Shown: in pieces, positions 7,378-14,787 of the stretch
Numbering within the stretch: position 1 is the stretch's first letter
How the letters are laid out: each line of letters starts with the position of its first letter
Assembly (NCBI GenBank): GCA_016708725.1
Contig: JADJFE010000024.1
Location: 1 to 14,787, forward strand
DNA length: 14,787 nucleotides
DNA from: Candidatus Aalborgicola bjergmarkensis
Lineage (GTDB): Bacteria > Pseudomonadota > Gammaproteobacteria > Burkholderiales > Burkholderiaceae_C
Direction: 5' to 3'
Made by a program: the position numbers and the translations under genes
The notes under the pieces: model-generated
What the model saw: the letters and a program-made list of their open reading frames with translations, nothing else
Told to the model about the DNA's origin: nothing
Database searches by the model: none

Positions 7378-8337
7378 TCAGTCGGTTGTCGGCACCAGGA
7401 ACTCCCGGCTGATGTGTGTTCCCAGATCGTTGACACGATCCAGGAACTGGGTCAGAAAGGCATGCAAGCCGGTGTTCAGAATCTCGTCAATGCGGGCAAA
7501 CTGCAACTCTGATCGTAATTTTCCGGCGCGGCGCACGGTTTCGCTGCCCGTGTCGCTGGCGACCAGGCGCAGATTTCCGACGACTTCATTCAAGCTGGCG
7601 TGCAGCGAGCGTGGCATGTCGGGACGCAAAATCAGCAGATCGGCGACGCGCTCGGGTTTGATGACGTCGCGGTAGACCTTGCGGTAAATCTCGAAACCCG
7701 AGACGCTGCGCAAAATCGCGCTCCAGTGGTAGAAGTCATTCTCATAGTCACGCCCGTTGGCCGTGCCATAAAAGTCGCTTTGCACCGCCTGGAATTTCAC
7801 ATCCAGCAAACGCGCGGTATTGTCAGAGCGCTCCAGAAACGTTCCCAGACGCATGAAATGCAGCGCCTCGTCAATCAGCATGGTGCCCACGGTGACGCCG
7901 CGCGACAGGTGTGAGCGGAACTTGACCCACTCGAAAAACTGTGCCGGATCACGTTCAAACTCGCCCGCCTTGAGCATGCGTTTGACCTCCAGCCAGGTCT
8001 GGTTTTGTGTTTCCCACACCTCGGTGGTCAAGGTGCCGCGTACGGCGCGGGCGTTTTCGCGCGCAGCAGCCAGGCACGACAGGATGGAGGACGGATTGCT
8101 TTCGTCCTTCACCATGAAATCCATGACCTTGCTGGCTTCCACGCTGCCGTAGCGTTTGGTGTAAGCGCCGGAGAGCTCACTGATGCTCAGCAGGCTTTGC
8201 CAGCCGACCTGGGCCACAGCGTCCGATTGGGGCAAAAGCCCGGTCTGGTAGTTGACGTCGAGCAAGCGTGCGGTATTTTCTGCACGTTCGGTGTAGCGCG
8301 ACATCCAGAAAAGGTGGTCGGCAGTGCGTGAGAGCAT
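7378..8337 (-). CDS. Alpha-E domain protein (COG2307 type)
   Basis: The protein has 319 aa, the usual length for the family. ATG at 8337 follows AAGGGG. The family hallmark is visible twice: LFWMSRYTERAENTARLLD near the N-terminus and FMRLGTFLERSDNTARLLD in the middle, pointing to an internally duplicated all-helical fold. It starts 13 nt after the stop of the ATP-grasp gene, so the two form one operon. In published comparative genomics this pair belongs to a conserved system with transglutaminase-like and Anbu proteasome-like genes and a predicted role in peptide ligation or turnover. The exact reaction is not established. Neither extra gene is present in this window. Confidence 0.9.
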   Translation of the reverse strand: MLSRTADHLFWMSRYTERAENTARLLDVNYQTGLLPQSDAVAQVGWQSLLSISELSGAYTKRYGSVEASKVMDFMVKDESNPSSILSCLAAARENARAVRGTLTTEVWETQNQTWLEVKRMLKAGEFERDPAQFFEWVKFRSHLSRGVTVGTMLIDEALHFMRLGTFLERSDNTARLLDVKFQAVQSDFYGTANGRDYENDFYHWSAILRSVSGFEIYRKVYRDVIKPERVADLLILRPDMPRSLHASLNEVVGNLRLVASDTGSETVRRAGKLRSELQFARIDEILNTGLHAFLTQFLDRVNDLGTHISREFLVPTTD

Positions 8338-8350
8338 GGCATTTTCCCCT

Positions 8351-9879
8351 TCAGATTTGAAATTGCAAAGACCGCACGGATGCAGGTGCCGTGTCGGCGC
8401 CGTTGGCATTGCTTGCGCTGGCATCGCCCTCCAGTACCCAGGTGTCCTTGGTGCCGCCACCTTGCGAAGAATTCACGACCAAAGAGCCTTCGGTCAATGC
8501 CACGCGGGTCAGGCCGCCGGGCACCATTTGTACGGTTTTTCCGCTGAGTACGTAGGGGCGCAGGTCAATGTGGCGCGGGCGATGCCACTTTCCACAAAGG
8601 TCGGGCAGCTGGAGAGACTTAACGTGGGCTGGGCGATGTAGCCGCCGGGGTTGGCTTTGAGTGCCTGACGGAAGTCCTCGATTTCTGTCTTGGTGGCAGC
8701 GGGTCCGACCAGCATGCCGTAGCCGCCTGCACCGTGGACCTCCTTGACCACCAGGTCCTTGAGGTTGGCCAGGGTGTAGGCCAGATCGTCCGGGTTGCGG
8801 CACTGGTAGGTGGGAACGTTGTGGAGCAGCGGTTCTTCGCCCAGATAAAACGCGATCATCTGCGGCACGTAGGGGTAGATCGACTTATCGTCGGCCACGC
8901 CCGTGCCCACGGCGTTGCAGATGGTCACGTTTCCGGCGCGGTAGGCATGGACCAACCCGGCGCAGCCCAGGGATGAGCTGGAGCGAAACACCGTCGGGTC
9001 CAGAAAATCATCGTCCACCCGCCGGTAAATCACATCGACCCGTCTGGGGCCGCGTGTGGTGCGCATGTACACAAAATTGTCTTTCACGAACAAGTCTTGC
9101 CCCTCCACCAGTTCGACGCCCATCTGCTGGGCCAAAAAGGCGTGTTCAAAGTAGGCGCTGTTGTACATGCCGGGGGTCAGTACCACCACGGTAGGCTCGG
9201 CGGTGGTGCCGGGGCTGCTGCTGCGCAGGGTCTCCAGCAGCAGATCGGGGTAATGCGCAATGGGTGCTACGCGGTGCGCGTTGAAGAGTTGCGGGAACAG
9301 CCGCATCATCATCTTGCGGTTTTCGAGCATGTAGCTCACCCCGCTGGGCACGCGCAGATTGTCTTCGAGCACGTAATATTCCCCCTCCCCGGCGGCATTG
9401 GGCGCGCGCACAATGTCGATGCCGGAGATGTTGGAGTAAATCTGGTTCGGCACCTTCACCCCGACCATTTCGGGGCGGAACTGTGCGTTATTTTCAATCT
9501 GCTCACGCGGCACGATGCCCGCCTTGATGATCTCCTGGTCGTGGTAGACATCGAAAATGAAACGGTTGAGCGCTTGCACCCGCTGCACCAGGCCACGCTC
9601 CAGGGCGTCCCATTCGTGCGCTGGAATGATGCGGGGGATCAGGTCAAAGGGAATCAGCCGCTCGGTGCCCGCGCCCGACTCGTCCTTTTCGCCATACACG
9701 GCAAAGGTGATGCCCACCCGGCGAAAAATCATCTCGGCCTCTTCGCGCCGCTTGGCCATCATGTCACCGGGTTGGCGGGCCAGCCACTCATCGTAAATCT
9801 TGTAATGTTCCCGCACCTGTGCGCCTTCAGTAAAAAACGCATAAGGCAAACGGGTGTACATCTCGTCAAATGTTTGCAT
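8351..9879 (-). CDS. Circularly permuted ATP-grasp type 2 protein (COG2308 type), one frameshift
   Basis: ATG 9879 is preceded by AAGAGG at 6 nt and lies about 27 nt after the predicted sigma-54 start, so the longer frame to 9990 is rejected. Conserved blocks include VYGEKDESGAGTERLIPFD, YVLEDNLRVPSGVSYMLENR, VIYRRVDDDFLDP, AVGTGVADDKSIYPYVP and KEVHGAGGYGMLVGP. Near 8577 one base is missing from a G run (+ strand). The frame then changes and ends at 8509, after the TFVESGIA motif. The lost part (PRHIDLRPYVLSG, GGLTRVAL, SLVVNSSQGGGTKDTWV) is well conserved in the neighbouring frame down to TGA 8351-8353. Repaired length is 509 aa. The family is predicted to form amide or peptide bonds using ATP. 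The break is either a recent mutation or a sequence error. Confidence 0.88.
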
Positions 9880-9916
9880 GGGATACCTCTTGAAACGATG
9901 CCTTCCAGACAATGCT

Positions 9917-9932
9917 AGCAAGGTTCGCGCCA
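9917..9932 (-). promoter_or_regulatory. Sigma-54 promoter of the ATP-grasp/alpha-E operon
   Basis: On the minus strand the sequence reads TGGCGCGAACCTTGCT against the consensus TGGCACG-N4-TTGCW, one mismatch, with the required GG-N10-GC spacing. Transcription would start near 9906, leaving a leader of about 27 nt with AAGAGG before ATG 9879. Confidence 0.8.
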
Positions 9933-10025
9933 TTGCATGGAGTGGGGAATGGGTAATTTTTTGCTCTTGTAAAGATAGCTGTTCCCGCACGCTCCATGCG
10001 GCCTGTGGCTCTATTTTGCTTAAAT

Positions 10026-10042
10026 TGTCTTATTTTGGTGCG
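10026..10042 (-). promoter_or_regulatory. NtrC-like site (proximal)
   Basis: On the + strand the sequence reads TGTCTTATTTTGGTGCG. The right half TGGTGC matches the NtrC consensus TGCACCA-N3-TGGTGCA; the left half is degenerate. It lies about 120-136 bp upstream of the predicted start, a normal enhancer position. Confidence 0.5.
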
Positions 10043-10065
10043 CTCATGACCAAATCGGATGCCGA

Positions 10066-10082
10066 TGCACCAAACTGGGTAT
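10066..10082 (-). promoter_or_regulatory. NtrC-like site (distal)
   Basis: On the + strand the sequence reads TGCACCAAACTGGGTAT. The left half TGCACCA is perfect and the right half keeps TGG. Its centre is 40 bp from the proximal site, and it touches the exbD stop codon. The strong halves of the two sites also form an inverted repeat (TTTGGTGC / GCACCAAA). Confidence 0.5.
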
Positions 10083-10525
10083 TACTCTGTGGCTTTGGCG
10101 CTTGCATTGCCCGAGGACTGGGTGGCAAAGGTAATCTGGTTCAACCCGGCGCGCCGGGCGGCTTCCATGAGGGTAATCACAGCCTGGTGCCGTGCGCTGG
10201 CATCGGCGTTGATGACAACGACCGTATCCTTGCCGATCTTCGCGCCTTCGGTGAGCGCTGCAACCAGAGCGTCCAGGGTGCGGCCCGCAACGGGCGTCTT
10301 GTTGATGCTGTAGCTGCCATCGGCGCTGATCACCACGCTCACCTCCTTGGCGTAATCGCGCTGTGCCTCGGCATCGGCCACCGGCAACACCAGTTGCATC
10401 TCGGTAAATTTGCTGTAGGTGGTGGAGAGCATCAGAAAAATCAGGATGACCAGCAGGACATCAATGAAGGGGATCAGATTGATTTCTGGCTCTTCGTGGG
10501 TGCGGGGGCGAAAATTCATCGGCAT
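10082..10525 (-). CDS. exbD: ExbD/TolR-family biopolymer transport protein
   Basis: The protein has 147 aa. It has a short cytoplasmic N-terminus (MNFRPR..EEPEINLIP), one membrane segment (FIDVLLVILIFLML) carrying the conserved proton-pathway aspartate (D22), and a periplasmic domain. The start overlaps the exbB stop (TAATG at 10527-10523). ATG at 10519 (MNFRP) is an equally good start. With ExbB it forms the proton-driven motor that energises TonB or Tol-type outer-membrane processes. No tonB lies in the window, so exbD versus tolR is decided only by resemblance. Confidence 0.88.
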   Translation of the reverse strand: MPMNFRPRTHEEPEINLIPFIDVLLVILIFLMLSTTYSKFTEMQLVLPVADAEAQRDYAKEVSVVISADGSYSINKTPVAGRTLDALVAALTEGAKIGKDTVVVINADASARHQAVITLMEAARRAGLNQITFATQSSGNASAKATE

Positions 10526-11154
10526 TAACGGCGAAAGACCTTGAGGTGGCGGGCCAGATGCTCTGCGGCGAGTTCCAGTGTCAGCAGGTAAGCGTCCACG
10601 CGGGCACGGAAGTAGCGCCAGAAAATCAGGGATGGAATCGCCACAATCAGCCCGAAGGCCGTGTTGTACAGGGCTACCGAAATGCCGTGCGCCAACTGGG
10701 CCGGGTTGCCGCCGCCGGTGGTTGCGCCGGGGGCTTGCGAGCCGAAAATTTCGATCATCCCGACCACGGTGCCGAACAGTCCCATCAAGGGCGCGGCCGA
10801 GGCAATGGTGCCCAACGCGCTGAGTCTTTGCTCCAGCCGTTGCGCCACGATGCGTCCGGTGCTTTCCATGACGGCGCGCAAGTCATCCTCCGTGCAGCGC
10901 GGGTCGGAGTTGATGGCGCGCAACCCGCTGGCCAATACTTCGCCGAGTGCGGAATTTTTTTCCAGTTGTGCCACCACGTCTGGCGCGGGAATGGCGGTGC
11001 GGGTCACGCTCAACACCTCGTCCAGCAGGCGCGGTGGCGCGACCTTTTTGGCCTTGAGGCAGATAAAGCGGTCAATAACGATGGCCAGAGCCAGTACGGA
11101 GCAGGCAATAAGGGGCCAGATCGGCCAGCCGGCAGCTTGTATGATGGAAAACAA
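10525..11154 (-). CDS. exbB: ExbB/TolQ/MotA-family proton channel protein
   Basis: TTG at 11154 is chosen because AGGGTGA lies 5 nt upstream and the protein then begins MFSIIQAAGWPIWP, the expected family start. The longer frame to 11187 would translate part of an 8-bp tandem repeat. The protein has 209 aa. Three membrane segments lie at about residues 12-30, 114-136 and 157-180; the last two carry the conserved PLMGLFGTVVGMIEIF and ALYNTAFGLIVAIP motifs. It is co-transcribed with exbD and divergent from xseA. Confidence 0.88.
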   Translation of the reverse strand: MFSIIQAAGWPIWPLIACSVLALAIVIDRFICLKAKKVAPPRLLDEVLSVTRTAIPAPDVVAQLEKNSALGEVLASGLRAINSDPRCTEDDLRAVMESTGRIVAQRLEQRLSALGTIASAAPLMGLFGTVVGMIEIFGSQAPGATTGGGNPAQLAHGISVALYNTAFGLIVAIPSLIFWRYFRARVDAYLLTLELAAEHLARHLKVFRR

Positions 11155-11164
11155 ATAATCACCC

Positions 11165-11212
11165 TGTGCAAATGTGCAAACGTGCAAACGTGTGAATGTG
11201 CGAATATGCCAA
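11165..11212. repeat. Degenerate 8-bp tandem repeat (about 6 units)
   Basis: Units in order: TGTGCAAA, TGTGCAAA, CGTGCAAA, CGTGTGAA, TGTGCGAA, TATGCCAA. The array sits directly upstream of the exbB ribosome-binding site, in the 156-bp gap between divergent exbB and xseA. The rest of that gap shows no convincing promoter for either gene. Confidence 0.75.
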
Positions 11213-11310
11213 ACGCTTCTGGCACGCGATTATGGCCCAGCCCGCGTCCGTTTTACCCATTGCAGCATGCTGTGTACCCATCCATCATTCCATAAAACAA
11301 AAAATTCACA

Positions 11311-12627
11311 ATGAAATCAACTGGTTATATTTCTGACGAGTACGTCTGGCAAGTTGGCGCCTTGTGCCGGTCCATTGCCAACGCGCTGGAGGCGCACTTC
11401 AACCCGGTGCGTGTGGGGGGTGAAATCAGTGGCTTCACGCGCGCATCCAGCGGACATTGTTATTTCTCGCTCAAGGACGAAGCGGGACAGATCCGCTGCG
11501 CCATGTTCCGCCGCGCTGCGGGCATGCTCGATTTCAGCCCGCGTGAGGGCTTGCGTGTGGAATTGCTGGGGCGCCTTGGGGTGTATGAGCCACGCGGCGA
11601 ACTGCAACTGGTGGTCGAGAGCATGCGCTTGGCCGGCCAGGGCAACCTGTTTGAGCAGTTTCTCAAGCTCAAGGCACAGCTGGAGGCAGAAGGCTTGTTC
11701 GATGCGGCACGTAAAAAACCGCTACCGGCCATGCCGCGCGGCATTGGTCTGGTCACATCCCTTGGCGCTGCGGCCTTGCATGATGTGGTGACGGCCCTGG
11801 CACGCCGGGTGCCGCATATCCCGGTGGTGGTGGCTCCGGCCCTGGTGCAAGGGGAGGGCGCACCACAGGAGCTGGTACAAGCCCTGTCGCGCCTGTACGC
11901 TCTGGCGAGTGCCTCTGGCGCGCAGCCGACGGCCAAGACGATCATTGTGGACGTGATTCTGCTGGTGCGCGGCGGCGGCTCGATGGAAGACCTGTGGGCG
12001 TTCAACGATGCGCAACTGGCCCGCACGATAGCAAACAGTCCGGTGCCGGTGATTTGCGGCGTGGGCCATGAAACCGACTTCACCATCGCCGATTTTGTGG
12101 CCGATTTGCGCGCGCCCACCCCCACGGCGGCTGCCGAACTGGTTTGCGAACCGACCACGGCGGCATTGGGTGTGCTGGCTGCGTTGCACGAGCGGCTGAG
12201 CGAAGCGCTGGAGCGCCATCTGCAACGCCAGGCACAGCGCGTAGACCGGGTTGCCGCACGCCTGGGGCGGCCATCGTCCCTGGCGCAGCGCCAGCGCATG
12301 TTGCTGGCCAGGGCCGAGCAGCGCATGCAGCACGCGCTGCGCCTGGTGGTGCAGGCGCGCCAGGCACAGCTGGCGCACTCTACGCAGGGTTTTGAGCTGG
12401 CCGTGCATGCGCTGCTGCAGCGTGCCAAGGAACGCACCGAGCAAGCCGGGCTGCGCCTGGGGCTGCTCGATCCTGAGCTGGTGTTGCAACGCGGTTACGC
12501 CTGGCTGCGTCTGGAAAATGGCCAGACCTTGCATCGCATTTCCCAGGCCCAGCCTGGGCAGCGGGTGCAAGCCAGCCTTACGGATGGGGTGGTTGACTTG
12601 ACGGTGAATAGCTTAAAGACGCATTAG
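11311..12627 (+). CDS. xseA: Exodeoxyribonuclease VII large subunit
   Basis: The protein has 438 aa, normal for the family. An N-terminal OB-fold (VRVGGEISGF, GHCYFSLKDEAGQIRCAMFR) is followed by the catalytic Exonuc_VII_L domain. That domain has MPRGIGLVTSLGAAALHDV, the RGGGSMEDLWAFND motif, CGVGHETDFTIADFVADLRAPTPTAAAE and a long coiled-coil region rich in Gln and Arg. With XseB it degrades single-stranded DNA to oligonucleotides in repair. The start ATG at 11311 follows an A-rich leader with no clear Shine-Dalgarno sequence. It is followed by sodB after 55 nt. Confidence 0.95.
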   Translation: MKSTGYISDEYVWQVGALCRSIANALEAHFNPVRVGGEISGFTRASSGHCYFSLKDEAGQIRCAMFRRAAGMLDFSPREGLRVELLGRLGVYEPRGELQLVVESMRLAGQGNLFEQFLKLKAQLEAEGLFDAARKKPLPAMPRGIGLVTSLGAAALHDVVTALARRVPHIPVVVAPALVQGEGAPQELVQALSRLYALASASGAQPTAKTIIVDVILLVRGGGSMEDLWAFNDAQLARTIANSPVPVICGVGHETDFTIADFVADLRAPTPTAAAELVCEPTTAALGVLAALHERLSEALERHLQRQAQRVDRVAARLGRPSSLAQRQRMLLARAEQRMQHALRLVVQARQAQLAHSTQGFELAVHALLQRAKERTEQAGLRLGLLDPELVLQRGYAWLRLENGQTLHRISQAQPGQRVQASLTDGVVDLTVNSLKTH

Positions 12628-12631
12628 TTCC

Positions 12632-12637
12632 TACAAT
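12632..12637 (+). promoter_or_regulatory. Possible sigma-70 -10 box for sodB
   Basis: TACAAT (five of six consensus bases) lies 45 nt upstream of the sodB start, just after the xseA stop. No good -35 is seen at 17 bp, so the site is tentative. Confidence 0.4.
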
Positions 12638-12682
12638 CGGCCCCTTTTCGCAACCACGTAACCCAGACGATAGGATTTTTTT

Positions 12683-13264
12683 ATGGAACATACCCTGCCC
12701 GCACTGCCTTTTGCCATCGACGCCCTGGCACCCGCTTATTCCAAAGAGACCCTGGAGTTTCACCACGGCAAGCACCACAACGCCTACGTGGTCAACCTCA
12801 ACAACCTGCAAAAGGGCACCGACTTCGAGAACATGGCACTCGAAGACATCGTGAAAAAGTCCAGTGGCGCCATCTACAACAATGCCGCACAAATCTGGAA
12901 CCACACTTTTTTCTGGAACTGCATGCAGCCCAACGGCGGTGGCGAACCCTCGGGCGTGCTGGCAGCGGCCATCACTACCAAGTGGGGCAGTTATGCCGCA
13001 TTCCGGGAAGCCTTCGTCAAATCGGCAGTAGGCAATTTTGGCTCCGGCTGGACCTGGCTGGTGAAAAAACTGGATGGCTCCGTGGACATCGTGAACATGG
13101 GCGCCGCCGGCACGCCGCTGACCACCGGCGACAAGGCCTTGCTGACCGTCGATGTGTGGGAGCACGCCTACTACATCGACTACCGCAACCTGCGCCAGAA
13201 ATTTGTCGAAACCTACCTCGACAAGCTGGTCAACTGGAGCTTTGCCGAACGCAATTTCGCCTGA
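12683..13264 (+). CDS. sodB: Iron superoxide dismutase
   Basis: The protein has 193 aa. Metal ligands are H27 (FHHGKHH), H74 (WNHTFFWN), D157 and H161 (DVWEHAYY). Gln70 in NNAAQIWNH is the active-site glutamine typical of the Fe type, and the absence of a signal peptide indicates a cytoplasmic enzyme. It converts superoxide to oxygen and hydrogen peroxide. AGGA lies 7 nt before the ATG. The stop is only 4 nt from the convergent DUF192 stop, and no terminator hairpin is seen. Confidence 0.96.
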   Translation: MEHTLPALPFAIDALAPAYSKETLEFHHGKHHNAYVVNLNNLQKGTDFENMALEDIVKKSSGAIYNNAAQIWNHTFFWNCMQPNGGGEPSGVLAAAITTKWGSYAAFREAFVKSAVGNFGSGWTWLVKKLDGSVDIVNMGAAGTPLTTGDKALLTVDVWEHAYYIDYRNLRQKFVETYLDKLVNWSFAERNFA

Positions 13265-13268
13265 TCGC

Positions 13269-13763
13269 TTATTTCTTGCCGGTGCCAGGTGTGGATGCGT
13301 CAAACATCGGCCCCGATAACTTTGCGCCTGGCCTGATGCCTTTTTTGGCAAACCAGCCCTGGTGCATTTCCAGTACAAAGCGCACCGGCTTTCTGGAGCA
13401 GTGGGAATCCAGCGTTTGTGGCCGCATATCCTCCAGGTTGACGATGCGGCCATCGTCGGCCACAAACGCCGCAGTCAGTGGCAGCAAGGTGTTTTTCATC
13501 CAGAAGCAGCGTTGGCTGACGTCTTCGAACACAAACAGCATGCCTTCGTTCGCTGGCATTTCCGCGCGCTGCATCAACCCGATGGTCTGCTCCTGCGGGG
13601 TCAGGGCCAGTTGCACATCCATCTGGTGAATGCCGACTGACAGGGTGGCACGTCGCAAATGGGTTTGCGGAACTTCCTGCGCCAGGCTTGTGTGTCCAGA
13701 CAGTAAGAAGAGGGTTACAAAAGTTGCAAAAGTTGCCAGGGTGGTAAAAATGGTTTTTTTCAT
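13269..13763 (-). CDS. DUF192 family exported protein
   Basis: ATG 13763 gives 164 aa with a signal peptide (MKKTIFTTLATFATFVTLFLL, cleavage likely after SLA). The longer frame to 13850 overlaps the kinase gene and is not preferred. DUF192 hallmarks are present: TIGLMQRAEMPANEGMLFVF, CFWMKNTLLPLTAAFV and a C-terminal block with KPVRFVLEM. The molecular function of DUF192 is not established. The signal peptide is encoded by a short near-repeat (AAAGTTGC, 13722-13737). The gene follows the kinase gene by 16 nt and is probably co-transcribed with it. Confidence 0.88.
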   Translation of the reverse strand: MKKTIFTTLATFATFVTLFLLSGHTSLAQEVPQTHLRRATLSVGIHQMDVQLALTPQEQTIGLMQRAEMPANEGMLFVFEDVSQRCFWMKNTLLPLTAAFVADDGRIVNLEDMRPQTLDSHCSRKPVRFVLEMHQGWFAKKGIRPGAKLSGPMFDASTPGTGKK

Positions 13764-13779
13764 GGTGCGGGCTATTTTT

Positions 13780-14787
13780 TCACAATTCAATCCTGTGTTC
13801 GCCCTCCAAAGCGAGCGCGACATTTTGCAGTATGCGCAGCGCGTCATCAAACTGGTAAGCAGCCACCAAGTCTCTCAACGCGTTGGCGCTGTCAACCTGT
13901 CCCATGGCCTGCAATCGCCCATGCAGTGATTCAACGTCCTTTGCCGCTCTGGCATCGTCGTCCTTCAATAGCCTGGATAGTTCCAATATGTCGCGCGCGA
14001 GTGCTTGTTTGTCTACTGCCACCGCAGGCTGGGCACTGGGTGCGTCATCAGCGTCATCAGGCAAACGCGGTATGGCCACGTCGAGCTTGGCAATCAGTGC
14101 ATTGAGTGCTTGTTCCAAAGGCTCCATTGCAGCAGAGCGCTGGGGCAAGTCTGCTGTGGGTGCGTGCTTGAGCAAGGCTTCGAGCCGGGCGGCGCATTCG
14201 ACCAGTTCAAACGCTCCGATGTTTCCAGCCAAACCTCTGAGCGTATGTGCTTCGCGCGTTGCGGTCTTGGTATCGTTGATGGCAAGTGCTTGTGTAATGC
14301 GTTGCATGGCATTGCGCTGAGTCAGTCTGAACCGATCCAGCAACTTGTACAGCAGTTTGGCGTTGCCGCCCATCCGGCGCAAGGCGCTCTCGATTTGCAA
14401 GCCTTCAATTGCTGGCAATACGCCTTGTGATGCATCCACATCGCCATTCAGATATACGTCCACATCAACATCAACATCAACCGAGGCGACGCTATCACCG
14501 GGCCTGTTGTCCTGCAAGGCGGGTGGCTTCGGCCTGGCCCAGCGCGCCAGCACCAGGAAGAGCTGTTCCACATCGATAGGCTTGGCAATGAAATCGTTCA
14601 TGCCGGCTGCAAAGCACTTCTCCTTATCACCAACCATCGCGTTGGCGGTCATGGCGATCACAGGCAAAGTAGCAAAACGGGACATCGCGCGCAGGCGGCG
14701 CGTGGTCTCGTACCCGTCCATGACCGGCATTTGGCAGTCCATCAGCACCGCGTCATATTCGTTTTGCGCGACTTTCTGCAGGGCTTG
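13780..14787 (-). CDS. Hybrid sensor kinase C-terminal part: receiver plus Hpt domain (truncated by window)
   Basis: The frame runs off the right edge (336 codons visible), so the ATG-like starts inside are not real. A receiver domain has the phospho-acceptor D17 in LMDCQMPVMDGYE, followed by AMTANA and AKPID. A linker with a Val-Asp repeat leads to an Hpt domain with phospho-acceptor H181 in AHTLRGLAGNIGA. A helical tail ends in HRIEL. This is the usual end of multi-step phosphorelay kinases (receiver to Hpt transfer). The signal sensed and the output regulator are not visible. Confidence 0.88.
   Translation of the reverse strand, partial: QALQKVAQNEYDAVLMDCQMPVMDGYETTRRLRAMSRFATLPVIAMTANAMVGDKEKCFAAGMNDFIAKPIDVEQLFLVLARWARPKPPALQDNRPGDSVASVDVDVDVDVYLNGDVDASQGVLPAIEGLQIESALRRMGGNAKLLYKLLDRFRLTQRNAMQRITQALAINDTKTATREAHTLRGLAGNIGAFELVECAARLEALLKHAPTADLPQRSAAMEPLEQALNALIAKLDVAIPRLPDDADDAPSAQPAVAVDKQALARDILELSRLLKDDDARAAKDVESLHGRLQAMGQVDSANALRDLVAAYQFDDALRILQNVALALEGEHRIEL
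14456..14482 (-). repeat. GTTGAT short repeat in kinase linker
   Basis: Three GTTGAT units followed by GTGGAC encode the Val-Asp repeat (VDVDVDVDV) between the receiver and Hpt domains. It keeps the frame and is probably a flexible acidic linker. Confidence 0.7.

Noticed and set aside
9097..9918. Plus-strand frame of 273 aa opposite the ATP-grasp gene
   Set aside because: The minus strand carries clear conserved motifs; this frame is a codon-usage shadow.
9880..9990. Upstream in-frame extension of the ATP-grasp protein (start at 9990)
   Set aside because: It would cover the sigma-54 promoter and lacks a ribosome-binding site. ATG 9879 has AAGAGG and a family-like N-terminus.
10054..10066. 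Hairpin ATCGG-ATG-CCGAT downstream of exbD as a terminator
   Set aside because: The stem has only five pairs and no T run follows on the minus strand. It lies between the two NtrC-like sites and is more likely incidental.
11165..11212. CRISPR-like array
   Set aside because: The 8-bp units are contiguous with no spacers.
11460..12570. Two long minus-strand frames opposite xseA
   Set aside because: They have Arg/Ser/Ala- or His/Gln-rich shadow composition, and the xseA frame is intact and recognisable.

Overview
The window looks like a GC-rich betaproteobacterial chromosome, probably order Burkholderiales and near Comamonadaceae. The basis is the style of the housekeeping proteins (xseA, sodB, ExbB/ExbD, DUF192, hybrid kinase tail) and their arrangement. 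This is inference from protein character; no search was run. There are no tRNA, rRNA or CRISPR features.

Left part (1-7357, all + strand): an accessory block of large exported proteins. A gene cut by the window start encodes Ig-like plus RTX-like (glycine/aspartate, calcium-binding type) modules. It overlaps by ATGA a gene for an exported 5'-nucleotidase-type metallophosphatase, which in turn overlaps by ATGA a second paralogue of the first gene. So the phosphatase lies between two directly repeated paralogues about 6.13 kb apart. An ISAs1-type element (1413-2860) sits in the phosphatase gene just after its signal peptide, with imperfect terminal inverted repeats and a perfect 10-bp target duplication. 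Removing the element plus one duplication copy restores the frame exactly (about 944 aa). The transposase is broken by about six frameshifts. The second RTX-like paralogue has a probable frameshift at its start and a dense cluster of indels in its last module.

Middle part (7378-11154, all - strand): in transcription order, exbB-exbD (TonB/Tol-type energising proteins), then a circularly permuted ATP-grasp protein (COG2308 type), then an alpha-E protein (COG2307 type). The last two form an operon behind a near-consensus sigma-54 promoter (GG-N10-GC) with two NtrC-like half-palindromes 120-175 bp upstream. This implies nitrogen-starvation control. The ATP-grasp gene has a one-base frameshift near its 3' end. 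The transglutaminase and Anbu-type protease genes that often accompany this pair are absent; the operon ends 20 bp from the convergent RTX-like paralogue.

Right part (11311-14787): xseA and sodB on +, then DUF192 and the C-terminal part (receiver plus Hpt) of a hybrid sensor kinase on -. These look intact. Degenerate 8-bp tandem repeats lie between exbB and xseA.

A recurring pattern: six of the eight isolated frame disruptions outside the 7025-7140 cluster can be repaired by lengthening a G or C run by one base. Sequencing error must be ruled out before these genes are called dead.
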